Shown one piece after another: positions 16,725-24,884 of a stretch of 46,745 bases of DNA (within the stretch, counting starts at the first letter, position 1; every line of letters begins with the position of its first letter). The stretch spans positions 1-46,745 of the forward strand of contig DATHUY010000056.1 in NCBI GenBank assembly GCA_035461765.1, read 5' to 3'. The DNA is from Longimicrobiales bacterium (GTDB lineage Bacteria > Gemmatimonadota > Gemmatimonadetes > Longimicrobiales > RSA9). Below the pieces are notes generated by a model. The model was given only the letters and a program-made list of their open reading frames with translations, was not told the origin of the DNA and did not search any database. The position numbers were made by a program, and so were the translations under genes.

Positions 16725-17552
16725 CTACACGATGCCTTCGCGCAGTGCGCGGCTGACGGCTTCGGCCACGCTGTGCACCTGGAGCTTCGAGTATACGCTG
16801 CGGATGTGGCTGCGTACGGTATCGAGGCTGATGTCGAGCTGCTGCGCGGTGCGCTTGTAGGACATGCCCTGCACGAGGCAGCGGAGCACATCGAGCTCGC
16901 GCTCGGTGAGCTCGAACGAGCCGGCGCGCGCGGCGCCGTTGCCGGGCACGGGCGGGCCGAGGCGGCGGACCAGGTCCAGCACGGTGCGGGCGACGCCGGC
17001 CGAAATCGGTGCGCCGCCCTGGGCGATCGCGCGCAGCTGCGACAGCAGCTCGGCCGCCGTGGTGCGCTTGAGGAGGTAGCCGTCGGCGCCGGCGCAGATC
17101 GCCTCCACGATGGTCGCGCGCTCCTCGAACACGGTGAGCACGACCACCGCTGTGTTCGGCCTGCGCTGCTTGATCTGGCGCGTGCATGCGATGCCGTTCA
17201 TGCCCGGGAGATCGATGTCCATCAGCACCAGATCCCAGCCGGCCGCCGCAGCGCCCGCCGTGCCGGACACTGCACCGCCGCCGTCCGGCTGCCCTGCGGA
17301 CGCAGTACCGCGCCCGCTGTCCGACTGCCTTGCGGGCGCAGTACCGCCCCCGCCGTCCGGTTGCGCCGCGGACACCGGCTGCGCATCCGCGCCGTCGAGC
17401 GCCGCCAGTGCGGCTGCGGGCGAGCCGAAGCTGGCCACGAGCTCGAAATCGCCGGTGCGCCGGAAGAGCAGTTCCAGGCTGGACCGGTACTGCGGGTCGT
17501 CCTCGATGGTGACGACGCGGATCGACGATGTATGCCTTTCGTTCTGAGCCAT
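16725..17552 (-). CDS. NarL/FixJ-type response regulator with interrupted receiver domain
   Basis: 275 residues. Receiver residues: acidic pocket EDD (17-19), phosphoacceptor Asp112 in LVLMDIDLPG, Thr140 and Lys162 (LLKR). The LuxR-type HTH covers ~212-275 (ELTERELDVLRCLVQGMSYK, then SLDTVRSHIRSVYSKLQVHS). Residues ~55-104, between helix 2 and strand 3, form a low-complexity Gly/Ala/Gln-rich insertion (repeated QPDGGG / GTA) coded by degenerate ~36-bp DNA repeats; ordinary receivers have no such segment. The start lies 3 bp after the sensor kinase stop, so the two are one operon and very probably a cognate pair. Likely target: its own operon or the neighbouring haloperoxidase-like gene (inference). 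Confidence 0.9.
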   Translation of the reverse strand: MAQNERHTSSIRVVTIEDDPQYRSSLELLFRRTGDFELVASFGSPAAALAALDGADAQPVSAAQPDGGGGTAPARQSDSGRGTASAGQPDGGGAVSGTAGAAAAGWDLVLMDIDLPGMNGIACTRQIKQRRPNTAVVVLTVFEERATIVEAICAGADGYLLKRTTAAELLSQLRAIAQGGAPISAGVARTVLDLVRRLGPPVPGNGAARAGSFELTERELDVLRCLVQGMSYKRTAQQLDISLDTVRSHIRSVYSKLQVHSVAEAVSRALREGIV

Positions 17553-17555
17553 CCA

Positions 17556-20500
17556 CTAACGATGCACAGGCCGCGCGACGGACGCACCCGCATGTTCATG
17601 CGGGTCAGTGTGCGACGCAGCAGGGCGCACCCGCCCGTGGAGCAGCCAGTGGGCGAGGCGGTTGCGCGCGGGCCAGGGATCGAAGCGCAGGCGCACTTCG
17701 GTGCCGGACCGCGCGGGTGTGCGCCAGGAGATCTCGCCGCCGATCTCGTCGGCGCGCCGGCGCATGCCGCGCAGTCCGCGACCCGACCCGCGCGGCGCGG
17801 TGTTCTCCGTCATCCCGATCCCGTCGTCGCATACGGTGAGCAGCCAGGCCGCTCCGTCGGGTTGCAGTGACAGGGTCACGTGACGGGCGCAGGCATGTCG
17901 GGCGGCGTTGTGAAGCGCCTCGAGGCCGATCAGCAGCACGTTCCGCAGGACGGGCAGCGGCAGCGGGTCGGCGGGCCAGTGTCCGGGAAACGAGGTGTCG
18001 AGCTGGACATCGTCGGCGAACAGGCGGCTCCCGTTTTCGGCCATGCGGGCGGCGAGTACATCGAGTGTCGCGCTCTGCGGATCGAGCGACCAGACGATGT
18101 CGGAGAGTGCGGTGCCCAGCTCCTCGGCCGTAGCGGCGACCTCGCGCGCGATCTCGTTGCCGCTGCCGGAATGGGAGGACAGGACGTCGGCGAGGATGCC
18201 GATACTGGCGAGGCCGGAACCCATCTCGTCGTGCAGGTCGAGCGCGATGCGGGTGCGTTGCCGTTCGAGCCCGAGGAGATACGCGATGCGGGCGCGATAG
18301 ATCGCGAACAGCAACGCGGCACCGAGCAGCAGGAACGCGGAGATCGCCCATGCCGTGCGGTACCACGGGGGCAGCACACGGAACGCGACGCCGGCGGGTA
18401 CGGGCGACCATTGTTCGCCGTCGAGCGAGGCGCGTACCTCCGGCTGATGACGACCGGGCGGGAGGTCGACCCAGTTGAAGAACGGCTGGCCATCGGTATC
18501 GGCCCATGGCTCGTCGGGCGACAGCCGCACCTGGTAACGGATTCGCCCGGGATCACGGAAGGACAGGGCAGCGAAGCGCAGCTCGAGGCGGTTCCGGTCG
18601 GCCGGCAGCACCATGGGCTCGCGCAGCGGCACCCGGCGCCCGTCCACGCGGGCTTCGACAACGGCCATGGCGGGCGGCTGCGGATGGGCGAGCCGGACCT
18701 CCGCCGGGACCAGGATCACACCCTCGGCCGTCGTGATCCACAGCGTGCCGTCCTCCTCCTCCAGCAGGTCGCCGCCGCCGACAGTGGGCAGGCCATGCCA
18801 GGCGCCGAGCCGCTCCAGCACTTCCCAGCCCTCATCTTCTTCCTCCTCCTCGACACGGATCACCATGCCGGTGCCGACCAGCCAGGTGCCGCCCCGCGGT
18901 GACGGCACGAGGTTCAGCACGGAACGGGTGGGCAGATCGCGGTTGCCCGGGAGTGGCTCCCAGCCGGCCGCCGTATGGTGCATGACGCCGAGGCGGCTGT
19001 TCGCCGCCCAGATCGCGCCGCTCGGCATCTCCGCGAATGCGTTCAGATGCACCGCGCCGGGTGGCAGCCGTTCGCACGACCACGCCGCTACGCGGTCCGC
19101 GAGCACATCCGCGGCAGCGGCGTGGCAGGCCTGCTCGCGGTTGCCGATCCAGAGCCTTCCGGTCCGGTCCTCGAGCACGGCCTCGACCACGGTGTCGCCG
19201 GACAGGTAGGGCGCGTTTTCGATGTGCCTGATCCGGCGGCCATCGCCGCTCATGTGGTGGAGTCCGGCATGTGACGAGATCCAGAAACCCCCGTCGGATG
19301 CCGGTCGGCACGAGCCGATCTCCAGATCGGTGCCGCTGTTGACGAGGCGCGCCTCCCGACCGCGCAGATGTCGGAGGCCATCGGCGGACGACATCCACAC
19401 CCCGCCCGCGCCGTCGGCGCACGGCTGACCGCGTGCGAACCAGTCTCTCAGCGTGCCGGCCTGCCAGCTGCCGTCGTTCCGCTCGAGGAACCCCGTTCCG
19501 CGCCAGGTGGTGACCCACACGACGTCGCCCGTCCGTGCGACAAATCGGGTATGCGCCGATGGCAGGCCGTGCCGCTCCTCCCATACCCGGGTGCCGGGCT
19601 CCGGATAGTGCGACACGACCGTGAACCCGGCGTGCCAGAGGCTGCCCTCACGGTCGATGAGCAGCGGTCCGCCGCCGGCCACACCGTGCGTCGGTCCCAG
19701 CACCTCCGCGGTGCCGGACCGGTCCAGCGCGATGAGGTCGCGGTCGGTCGCCATCCAGATCGTGCCGGCCCGGTCGGCCAGCGAGATCGCACGCGACATC
19801 GGGATGTCCGCGTCCTGCGTCAGAACGCGAGTCCTGCCGTCCGGCCGGATCTCGAAGACCAGCCGACCGGAGGAGAGAACCAGAATGCGCCCGTCCGGCA
19901 GCGCCGTGGCGTCCACGATGAGAGCGGTCGTTTCGAGAAGGGGTTCCCCGGGGGCCTGTCCCGTCACGCGCCACAGCCCCGCGCGCCCCGCGACCAGAAC
20001 GCCGCCGCCCGGACCGCCTGCAAGCACCTTCCGCACCGTGTCGACCTGCAGCTGCGCGGGCGACCGCGCGTGCCACTCGCCCCGATCGTCCAGCCACGCC
20101 AGCCCACCATCGAGCGTGGCGACCCATAGCCGGCCGCCTTCGTCGAACGCCGCGACCTGCGTGTGATCGGGCGAGCGCAGTGCCGCGCCCGGCAGCTCAC
20201 GCGCACCCGCCGGCGTCAACTCCACGATCCGGCCGCTCGCATCCACCACGACCACTCGCTCCGGCGAAATCGCGATGGAGCCGACCGCGTTCGGCAGCAC
20301 ATCGGCCGCCCACCGCTGGAACTGATGACCGTCATAGCGGAAGAGTCCGGCGCGCGATCCGGCCCACAGAAAGCCGACACTGTCCTGCGCCAGCGCCACC
20401 ACCGACGGCTGCAGCCCGGCCTCGCCGCCATACCGGCGCACCAGCCGGTCCTGCGCTTCCAGCGGGGCGGGCGCCGCGAAACACGTGAACACCGCCAGGG

Positions 20501-20573
20501 CGAGAAGTACGCGGGCAGGCGCGGTCAGCGTCGGATTCGTGGCGGGCGACGGTCGAAACGTGCGGCGGATCAT
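17556..20573 (-). CDS. Two-component sensor kinase with periplasmic beta-propeller (Reg_prop/Y_Y_Y) domain
   Basis: 1005 residues. Signal peptide (LLALAVFTCFAAPAPLEAQ), then about 600 residues of propeller repeats (GFLWAGSRAGLFRYDG, GTIWMATDRDLIALDRSG, GRLWIGNREQ), a Y_Y_Y-like Ig domain (~620-720), one TM segment (TAWAISAFLLLGAALLFAIY), a HisKA_3 dimerisation domain with phospho-His H781 (LDLHDEMGSGL) and a HATPase domain (DDGIGM, GRGLRGMRRRADEIGG). No fused receiver, so it needs the separate regulator next door. The ATG overlaps the TetR stop (ATGA), giving direct coupling. An acidic run (VEEEEEDEGWEV) interrupts one propeller repeat. Relatives sense extracellular carbohydrates in Bacteroidota; the ligand here is unknown. 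Confidence 0.92.
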   Translation of the reverse strand: MIRRTFRPSPATNPTLTAPARVLLALAVFTCFAAPAPLEAQDRLVRRYGGEAGLQPSVVALAQDSVGFLWAGSRAGLFRYDGHQFQRWAADVLPNAVGSIAISPERVVVVDASGRIVELTPAGARELPGAALRSPDHTQVAAFDEGGRLWVATLDGGLAWLDDRGEWHARSPAQLQVDTVRKVLAGGPGGGVLVAGRAGLWRVTGQAPGEPLLETTALIVDATALPDGRILVLSSGRLVFEIRPDGRTRVLTQDADIPMSRAISLADRAGTIWMATDRDLIALDRSGTAEVLGPTHGVAGGGPLLIDREGSLWHAGFTVVSHYPEPGTRVWEERHGLPSAHTRFVARTGDVVWVTTWRGTGFLERNDGSWQAGTLRDWFARGQPCADGAGGVWMSSADGLRHLRGREARLVNSGTDLEIGSCRPASDGGFWISSHAGLHHMSGDGRRIRHIENAPYLSGDTVVEAVLEDRTGRLWIGNREQACHAAAADVLADRVAAWSCERLPPGAVHLNAFAEMPSGAIWAANSRLGVMHHTAAGWEPLPGNRDLPTRSVLNLVPSPRGGTWLVGTGMVIRVEEEEEDEGWEVLERLGAWHGLPTVGGGDLLEEEDGTLWITTAEGVILVPAEVRLAHPQPPAMAVVEARVDGRRVPLREPMVLPADRNRLELRFAALSFRDPGRIRYQVRLSPDEPWADTDGQPFFNWVDLPPGRHQPEVRASLDGEQWSPVPAGVAFRVLPPWYRTAWAISAFLLLGAALLFAIYRARIAYLLGLERQRTRIALDLHDEMGSGLASIGILADVLSSHSGSGNEIAREVAATAEELGTALSDIVWSLDPQSATLDVLAARMAENGSRLFADDVQLDTSFPGHWPADPLPLPVLRNVLLIGLEALHNAARHACARHVTLSLQPDGAAWLLTVCDDGIGMTENTAPRGSGRGLRGMRRRADEIGGEISWRTPARSGTEVRLRFDPWPARNRLAHWLLHGRVRPAASHTDPHEHAGASVARPVHR

Positions 20574-21205
20574 GATCGGAACGCGGCGTGATCCAGGATC
20601 CGATCGACCGCCCGCCGGCCACGCTCCAGCACCGCGGGATCCCGGAACAATACGAAGTGGTAGTTCGCCAGCTCCATGCACGCGTACAGCTCGAAGACCA
20701 GCTGCTCCACGTCCGCGTCCGCGTCGAGCTCCCCGAGTCGCTGCGCGCCGGCCACGTACTCCCGGAACTCCGCCAGCCACGCCCGCTCCACATCCAGCAC
20801 TTTCTCATGCACGGACCCCGGACGCGCGTCCATCTCCGCCAGCAGTGACCCGAAGAAACACCCGCCGGGAAAGACCCACCGCTCCAGGTACGAAAAATAG
20901 GCCGCCACCATCGCCTCGAGGCGCGGCAGGCCTTCGCGCACCTCGTGCGCCGGCGCGATGACCTCCCGCCCGAACACCTCGAGCGCCGCGTCGATCGTCT
21001 CCAGCTGGAGCTGCTCCTTGGATCCGAAATGCGCGTACAGCCCGCTCTTGCTCACCCCCAGCTCGGCCGCCAGCCGGCCGAGGGTCAGCCCCTCGATTCC
21101 CTCCACGGACGCCAGCCGCATGGCGGCGTCGAGGATCGCCGCGCGCGTGCGTTCGCCGTCGCTGCGCTGCTTGCGCGGTCGTGGTGCAGCGGGCTGGGTC
21201 GTCAT
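20570..21205 (-). CDS. TetR/AcrR family transcriptional regulator
   Basis: 211 residues from ATG 21205 (a TTG nine bases upstream is possible). The N-terminal HTH is typical: RAAILDAAMRLASVEGIEGL, LGRLAAELGVSKSGLYAHFG, SKEQL. The ligand-binding part (VFPGGCFFGSLLAEMDARPG, FELYACMELANYHFVLFRD) matches the TetR_C_6-type group. Its stop overlaps the sensor kinase start by ATGA, an uncommon arrangement of a one-component repressor leading a two-component system. A perfect 11-bp-arm palindrome sits 36 bp upstream, in the divergent gap with the haloperoxidase-like gene, and probably serves as its operator for both directions. Confidence 0.92.
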   Translation of the reverse strand: MTTQPAAPRPRKQRSDGERTRAAILDAAMRLASVEGIEGLTLGRLAAELGVSKSGLYAHFGSKEQLQLETIDAALEVFGREVIAPAHEVREGLPRLEAMVAAYFSYLERWVFPGGCFFGSLLAEMDARPGSVHEKVLDVERAWLAEFREYVAGAQRLGELDADADVEQLVFELYACMELANYHFVLFRDPAVLERGRRAVDRILDHAAFRS

Positions 21206-21240
21206 GGTTGACAAAGATAAGGGGTCGCATGCACTCTACA

Positions 21241-21266
21241 AATTAGCACGAACGGTCGTGCTAATT
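21241..21266. promoter_or_regulatory. TetR-type operator palindrome
   Basis: AATTAGCACGA-ACGG-TCGTGCTAATT: 11-base perfect arms around a 4-base centre. Size and the CACGA..TCGTG core fit TetR-family operators. It lies between the divergent TetR operon and the haloperoxidase-like gene, ending 4 bp before the AGGAGG of the latter, so bound repressor would block that gene. Confidence 0.85.
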
Positions 21267-21282
21267 CAACAGGAGGCGACTC

Positions 21283-22725
21283 ATGTCCATTCTCCCCCGC
21301 GCTGCCACTGCCTCATGCACCCTCCTTGCCCTCACCTTCACCCTCGATCCTGCGCTGCCGCGACACAGCGGCGCTGCTGCCCAGGAGCCTGCTGACCTGC
21401 CGCGCGTCGGCCCCGGTGTGGATGCACGCGTCGTGGTCGCATGGAATGAGCTGGCGCACGCGATCGCGTACGAGGAGGACCAGTTCCTGACGTTCAAGGG
21501 CCAGCGTGCGCTGGCGATGATGAACCTCGCGATGCACGACGCGCTGAACACGATCGCGCCGGTCTATGAGCGCTATGCGTACGATGGTGCGGTGGACGGC
21601 GGAGTGGGAGCGGCGTTCGCGAGCGAAGCGGGGCGCGCGACCGAAGCGGCGTCCGCGAGCGAAGCTGAGTCCGCGGGCGAAGCGATGTCCGCGGGCGGCG
21701 CGACAGGCCTTGCGGATTACGCGGAAGGGGCCGCTGCGCGGGCTGCGTACGAGGTCCTGCGTTCGCAGTATCCAAGCGCGCGAGCGCGACTGGACTCGCT
21801 GTGGTCGGCACTGCACGGCGCGCCGGCGCCCGCGCAGCAGGCAGCGAGTATTGCGCTCGGTACGGCGGCCGCGGAAGCGGTTCTGCGGTCGCGCGACGGT
21901 GATGGGTGGGACGGCGCCGGCTCGTACCAGTTCGATGCGGGGCCGGGCCGGTATCAGACGACACCCGACTGGGACGGTTTCGTGCTTCAGCCGGGCTTTC
22001 GAGCGGCGCGGCCGTTTGCGATCGAGTCCGTTGTCGCGTTCCGGCCGCCGCCGCCGCCCGCAGTCACGGACGAGCGATATGCGCGCGACTACGACGAAGT
22101 GAAGGCATACGGCGCGGCCGGGAGCCCTGTCCGGACGGCGGATCAGACGGCGTACGCGATCTGGTGGATGGAGTTTGCGGAGGGGTCGGTGAACCGCCTC
22201 GCGCGGCGACTGGTGATGGACCAGGACGTGGGCCTGTGGGAGGCGGCGCGACTGTTCGCGCACATGCACATGGCGCTGTTCGACGGCTACATCGTGAACT
22301 GGGACTCGAAGTACGAATACGACCACTGGCGTCCGTACACCGCGATCCGCGCTGCGGCGGATGATGGCAACAATGCGACATCGCCGGTCCCCGACTGGCA
22401 GTCGCTCCGGCCGGCTCCGCCGTTCCCGGAATATGCATCCGCCCATGCGACCGGATGCGCGGCGGCGTTCACGGTGCTCGCATCCGCGCTCGATGAGGCA
22501 CCGTTCACGATGACGACCATGACGGCGCCGGAGGGAATGCCGGAGCGCTCGTTTCCGGATTTCGCTGCGGCGGCGCGCGAATGTGCCGATTCGCGGGTTC
22601 AGCTCGGCTGGCACTTCAGGTACTCGACGGACGCGGGCCTGGACACGGGCGAGCGGGTGGCGACTCACGTGCTGAAGACGAAGCTCCGGCCGGTTGCATC
22701 CGCACCGCACGATGCCGCAGAATGA
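21283..22725 (+). CDS. Vanadium-dependent haloperoxidase / PAP2-superfamily secreted enzyme
   Basis: 480 residues with a signal peptide (SCTLLALTFTLDPALPRHSG region). All three motifs of the vanadate/phosphate pocket are present: KX6RP as KYEYDHWRP (K343, R350), the PSGH-equivalent as EYASAHAT (H388), and SRX5H as SRVQLGWH (R438, H444). It may oxidise halides with H2O2 or act as an acid phosphatase; sequence alone does not decide. Residues ~105-142 are an Ala/Glu/Ser low-complexity insertion coded by repeats of GCGAGCGAAGC. The start is fixed by AGGAGG six bases before ATG. The TetR palindrome immediately upstream implies repression by the divergent TetR. Confidence 0.88.
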   Translation: MSILPRAATASCTLLALTFTLDPALPRHSGAAAQEPADLPRVGPGVDARVVVAWNELAHAIAYEEDQFLTFKGQRALAMMNLAMHDALNTIAPVYERYAYDGAVDGGVGAAFASEAGRATEAASASEAESAGEAMSAGGATGLADYAEGAAARAAYEVLRSQYPSARARLDSLWSALHGAPAPAQQAASIALGTAAAEAVLRSRDGDGWDGAGSYQFDAGPGRYQTTPDWDGFVLQPGFRAARPFAIESVVAFRPPPPPAVTDERYARDYDEVKAYGAAGSPVRTADQTAYAIWWMEFAEGSVNRLARRLVMDQDVGLWEAARLFAHMHMALFDGYIVNWDSKYEYDHWRPYTAIRAAADDGNNATSPVPDWQSLRPAPPFPEYASAHATGCAAAFTVLASALDEAPFTMTTMTAPEGMPERSFPDFAAAARECADSRVQLGWHFRYSTDAGLDTGERVATHVLKTKLRPVASAPHDAAE

Positions 22726-22729
22726 GTTC

Positions 22730-22957
22730 ATGGCGAAGAAGAAGAATCGGACGAAGCGGCAGGGAAGTGCGTCACGCGAAGCCGGCACGACGCGCCGGAA
22801 GAAGAAGCGCGGCCTGCTGAGCGGGCCGTCGCTGGTCTTCATCGGGCTGCTCCTGCTCGCCGCTGTGGCGATTGCGATCATGTCGGTAATGGACGGGACG
22901 CGGCCGGAGTGTCCGCCGGGACAGGTGTGGTCGGACGCGCACAACCACTGCCACTGA
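22730..22957 (+). CDS. Small basic single-TM protein with CX(n)C tail
   Basis: 75 residues from ATG 22730, 4 bp after the haloperoxidase-like stop, so co-transcribed. The N-terminal ~30 residues are strongly Lys/Arg-rich (MAKKKNRTKRQG...RRKKKR), then one TM helix (PSLVFIGLLLLAAVAIAIM) and a short tail PECPPGQVWSDAHNHCH with two Cys and three His, a possible metal or disulfide site. I do not recognise a family, though CPPGQVWSDxHxHCH-like tails occur in small proteins of this type. The 131-bp element A begins 3 bp after the stop. Confidence 0.7.
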   Translation: MAKKKNRTKRQGSASREAGTTRRKKKRGLLSGPSLVFIGLLLLAAVAIAIMSVMDGTRPECPPGQVWSDAHNHCH

Positions 22958-22960
22958 AGT

Positions 22961-23091
22961 CGGACGCGGAACCCACTCTGCAGAACGGCTCAGGTCCGCA
23001 TGGCCGTGCCGCGCCGGGACATGCCGGCCGACTATCCTGGTGACATGCGCATGTCCGGATGAGCCGTTCTGCAGAGTGGGTGCCGCGTCCG
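22961..23091. repeat. 131-bp inverted-repeat element, copy A
   Basis: Left arm 22961-22992 (starts CGGACGCGGAACCCACTCTG), right arm 23060-23091; the 32-base arms pair with a single mismatch. The 67-bp interior contains the perfect 14-bp palindrome GACATGCGCATGTC. It begins 3 bp after a stop codon. No target-site duplication is visible. Confidence 0.9.
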
Positions 23092-23139
23092 GGGTCCGGC
23101 GGGCCGCCAGGCGCCACCGCGTTCGGGTCCGGCGCCGCG

Positions 23140-23345
23140 CCAAGCGTCTCAGTGCCGTCAATCGTGCCCCAGCCTCGCCCGGACCGGGGTTGGTGCCGGC
23201 ATCACGGCATCCGGAGACGTCGAAATTTCCCCAGGCCGGCCAGAGCGATCCCTGGGGCACGTCAGGCGCCGCTCCGCGACGGGAATTCTGCCCCGGCCGA
23301 CGCCGCTACGAAGCTGGGTGCACTCCGACGTACGGCTGGACGAGC
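23140..23345. repeat. Hairpin-repeat array 4 (62-bp period)
   Basis: GCCCC/TCCCC blocks at 23166, 23228 and 23290 are exactly 62 bp apart. The units carry the same core as array 1, for example GTCAATCGTGCCCC and CTGGGGCACGTC..GCTCCGCGACGGGAATTCTGCCCC. A further partial unit with CTCCGACGTACG follows. The array lies between element A and the tolC-like gene. Confidence 0.75.
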
Positions 23346-23379
23346 CACAGCGCCGACAAAACTCCAATCGCACGTCTCT

Positions 23380-23407
23380 GTTGCACATGATAACCGCCGT
23401 GTGCAAC
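23380..23407. promoter_or_regulatory. Inverted repeat upstream of the tolC-like gene
   Basis: GTTGCACA-12 bases-TGTGCAAC: perfect 8-base arms with a 20-base centre-to-centre distance, ending 43 bp before the ATG. It suits a dimeric regulator; it is too far from any upstream gene to be its terminator. No regulator gene is adjacent. Confidence 0.5.
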
Positions 23408-23450
23408 TTTGGGTCGTTCCCGTCCTGCAGTAATCCGCCGGAAGATCCCA

Positions 23451-24806
23451 ATGCACAAGTCTGCCTTCAGCCTGGTCCTCCTGGTTCTGTTTGCCATCCC
23501 CGCTGCCGACGCCGTCGGTCAGCAGGCGCCGCGCGCGCTGACGCTCGACCAGGCGAAACGGATCGCCTGGACGAGCAACCCCGGTGTCCGTCGAGCGACG
23601 ACTGACCTGACACTCGCAGAGCTGCGCCAGCGTCAGGCGCGCAACAACGTGTTTATCCCGCAGTTCGGCAGCGGCCTGAGCTTCTCGATCGGTCGGTTCC
23701 GTCGGTATACGGCGGAAGACTTCGCGGGCGAGCCGCTGCCGAACCCCTACTACGCAGAAGCGGTGTCGAGCAGCACGTCGCAGAGCGTGCGCCTGAGCAT
23801 GCAGCTCTTCTCGTTCGGCAGCTGGCTGAACCTGCGCAGTGCGCAGACGAGCGTGCGGCAGTCGGAGCAGGGCATGAGCGTCGAGATGCATCGCGCTGGT
23901 GCCGAGGTGGAGCGGCGTTTCTATCAGGTGCTGCTCGCAGATGACGCCGTGCTGCTGGAGGAGCGCCTGATGAACACGGCGCGTGAGCGGCTGGCGGCGG
24001 AGAAGGGGAAGCTGGCTGCGGGCGTGTCGCTGCCCGCGGACATGCTCGGCGCCGAAATCGAGGTGCTCGATCAGGAGATGCGGCTCGAGCAGTCGCGCGG
24101 TGAGGCGTTGAAGGCGCGGCTGCTGCTGCTCGACGCTCTCGGTATGACGGAGGACGTCGAGCTGCAACCCGTCGGCGCGGTACCCGAGGCATTCGATCCT
24201 GCGATACTCTCCGATGACGCGATCGTCGAGCGCGCGCTTAGTTCCAGTCCCCGGATCCGCCAGGCCGACGTGGCGCTCGAGAACAGCCGGCTCCAGCAGC
24301 GCAATGCGCGCGCGTTCCGCTGGCCGACCGTGAGCGGGTTCGCGTCGTACTCACGTAACCGTTCGACCTCCGGCTCCGAAGCGTTCTGGGAGCTGAACCC
24401 GCAGAACCGCGGCTACGACCTCGGCCTCCAGGTTTCGGTGCCGGTGCCGGTCCTGCGCTTCAACGAGAACCTGAGCATCCGCGCGGCCGACGTGAGCCAT
24501 GCGCAGCTGGTGGAGGAGGATGCGACCTCGCGTGCGACGCTCGAGCGTCAGGTGCGCGCTGCGCTCATCGATCTCGACAATGCATGGCGCGGCATGGAGT
24601 CCGCGCAGCGTCGTGCGGCGCTGAGCACGGAGCGCGCGCGACTCGCCGGCGAGCAACACCGCTACGGCACCATCACGTTCATCGAGTTCCAGCAGATCAA
24701 CGATGCCGAAGCGCAGTCACAGCGTGCACTGCTCAACGCACGCGTGGGCTTCACGAACGCGCGGATCGCGCTGGAGGAGCTGCTCGGCGGCCCGGTTCGG
24801 GAGTGA
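23451..24806 (+). CDS. TolC-family outer membrane efflux protein
   Basis: 451 residues. Signal peptide MHKSAFSLVLLVLFAIPAAD, then two repeated outer-membrane-factor modules rich in long amphipathic helices (LTLDQAKRIAWTSNPGVRRA; RLQQRNARAFRWPTVSGFAS) and the C-terminal EHQRYGTITFIEF-like signature (GEQHRYGTITFIEFQQINDA). The start was chosen for the signal peptide and a GGAAG 8 bases upstream. It probably forms the outer-membrane exit duct for the adaptor and permeases coded convergently at 24885-28467, 78 bp away. Regulation may use the inverted repeat just upstream. Confidence 0.92.
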   Translation: MHKSAFSLVLLVLFAIPAADAVGQQAPRALTLDQAKRIAWTSNPGVRRATTDLTLAELRQRQARNNVFIPQFGSGLSFSIGRFRRYTAEDFAGEPLPNPYYAEAVSSSTSQSVRLSMQLFSFGSWLNLRSAQTSVRQSEQGMSVEMHRAGAEVERRFYQVLLADDAVLLEERLMNTARERLAAEKGKLAAGVSLPADMLGAEIEVLDQEMRLEQSRGEALKARLLLLDALGMTEDVELQPVGAVPEAFDPAILSDDAIVERALSSSPRIRQADVALENSRLQQRNARAFRWPTVSGFASYSRNRSTSGSEAFWELNPQNRGYDLGLQVSVPVPVLRFNENLSIRAADVSHAQLVEEDATSRATLERQVRAALIDLDNAWRGMESAQRRAALSTERARLAGEQHRYGTITFIEFQQINDAEAQSQRALLNARVGFTNARIALEELLGGPVRE

Positions 24807-24884
24807 TGGCAGGTCGATCGGCGGGCGGGTCCGCGGGCGGACGTGCGTGCCACGCATCGTCGCGCTGATCCGAACTCTCGCGCG

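Noticed and set aside
21208-21240. TTGACA at 21208 as a -35 box for the haloperoxidase-like gene
   Set aside because: No acceptable -10 hexamer at 16-18 bp spacing; the nearest TACAAA is 23 bp away.
21313-22944. 543-residue minus-strand frame opposite the haloperoxidase-like gene
   Set aside because: The plus-strand frame carries all three active-site motifs, a signal peptide and a strong ribosome site; the antisense frame is a shadow.
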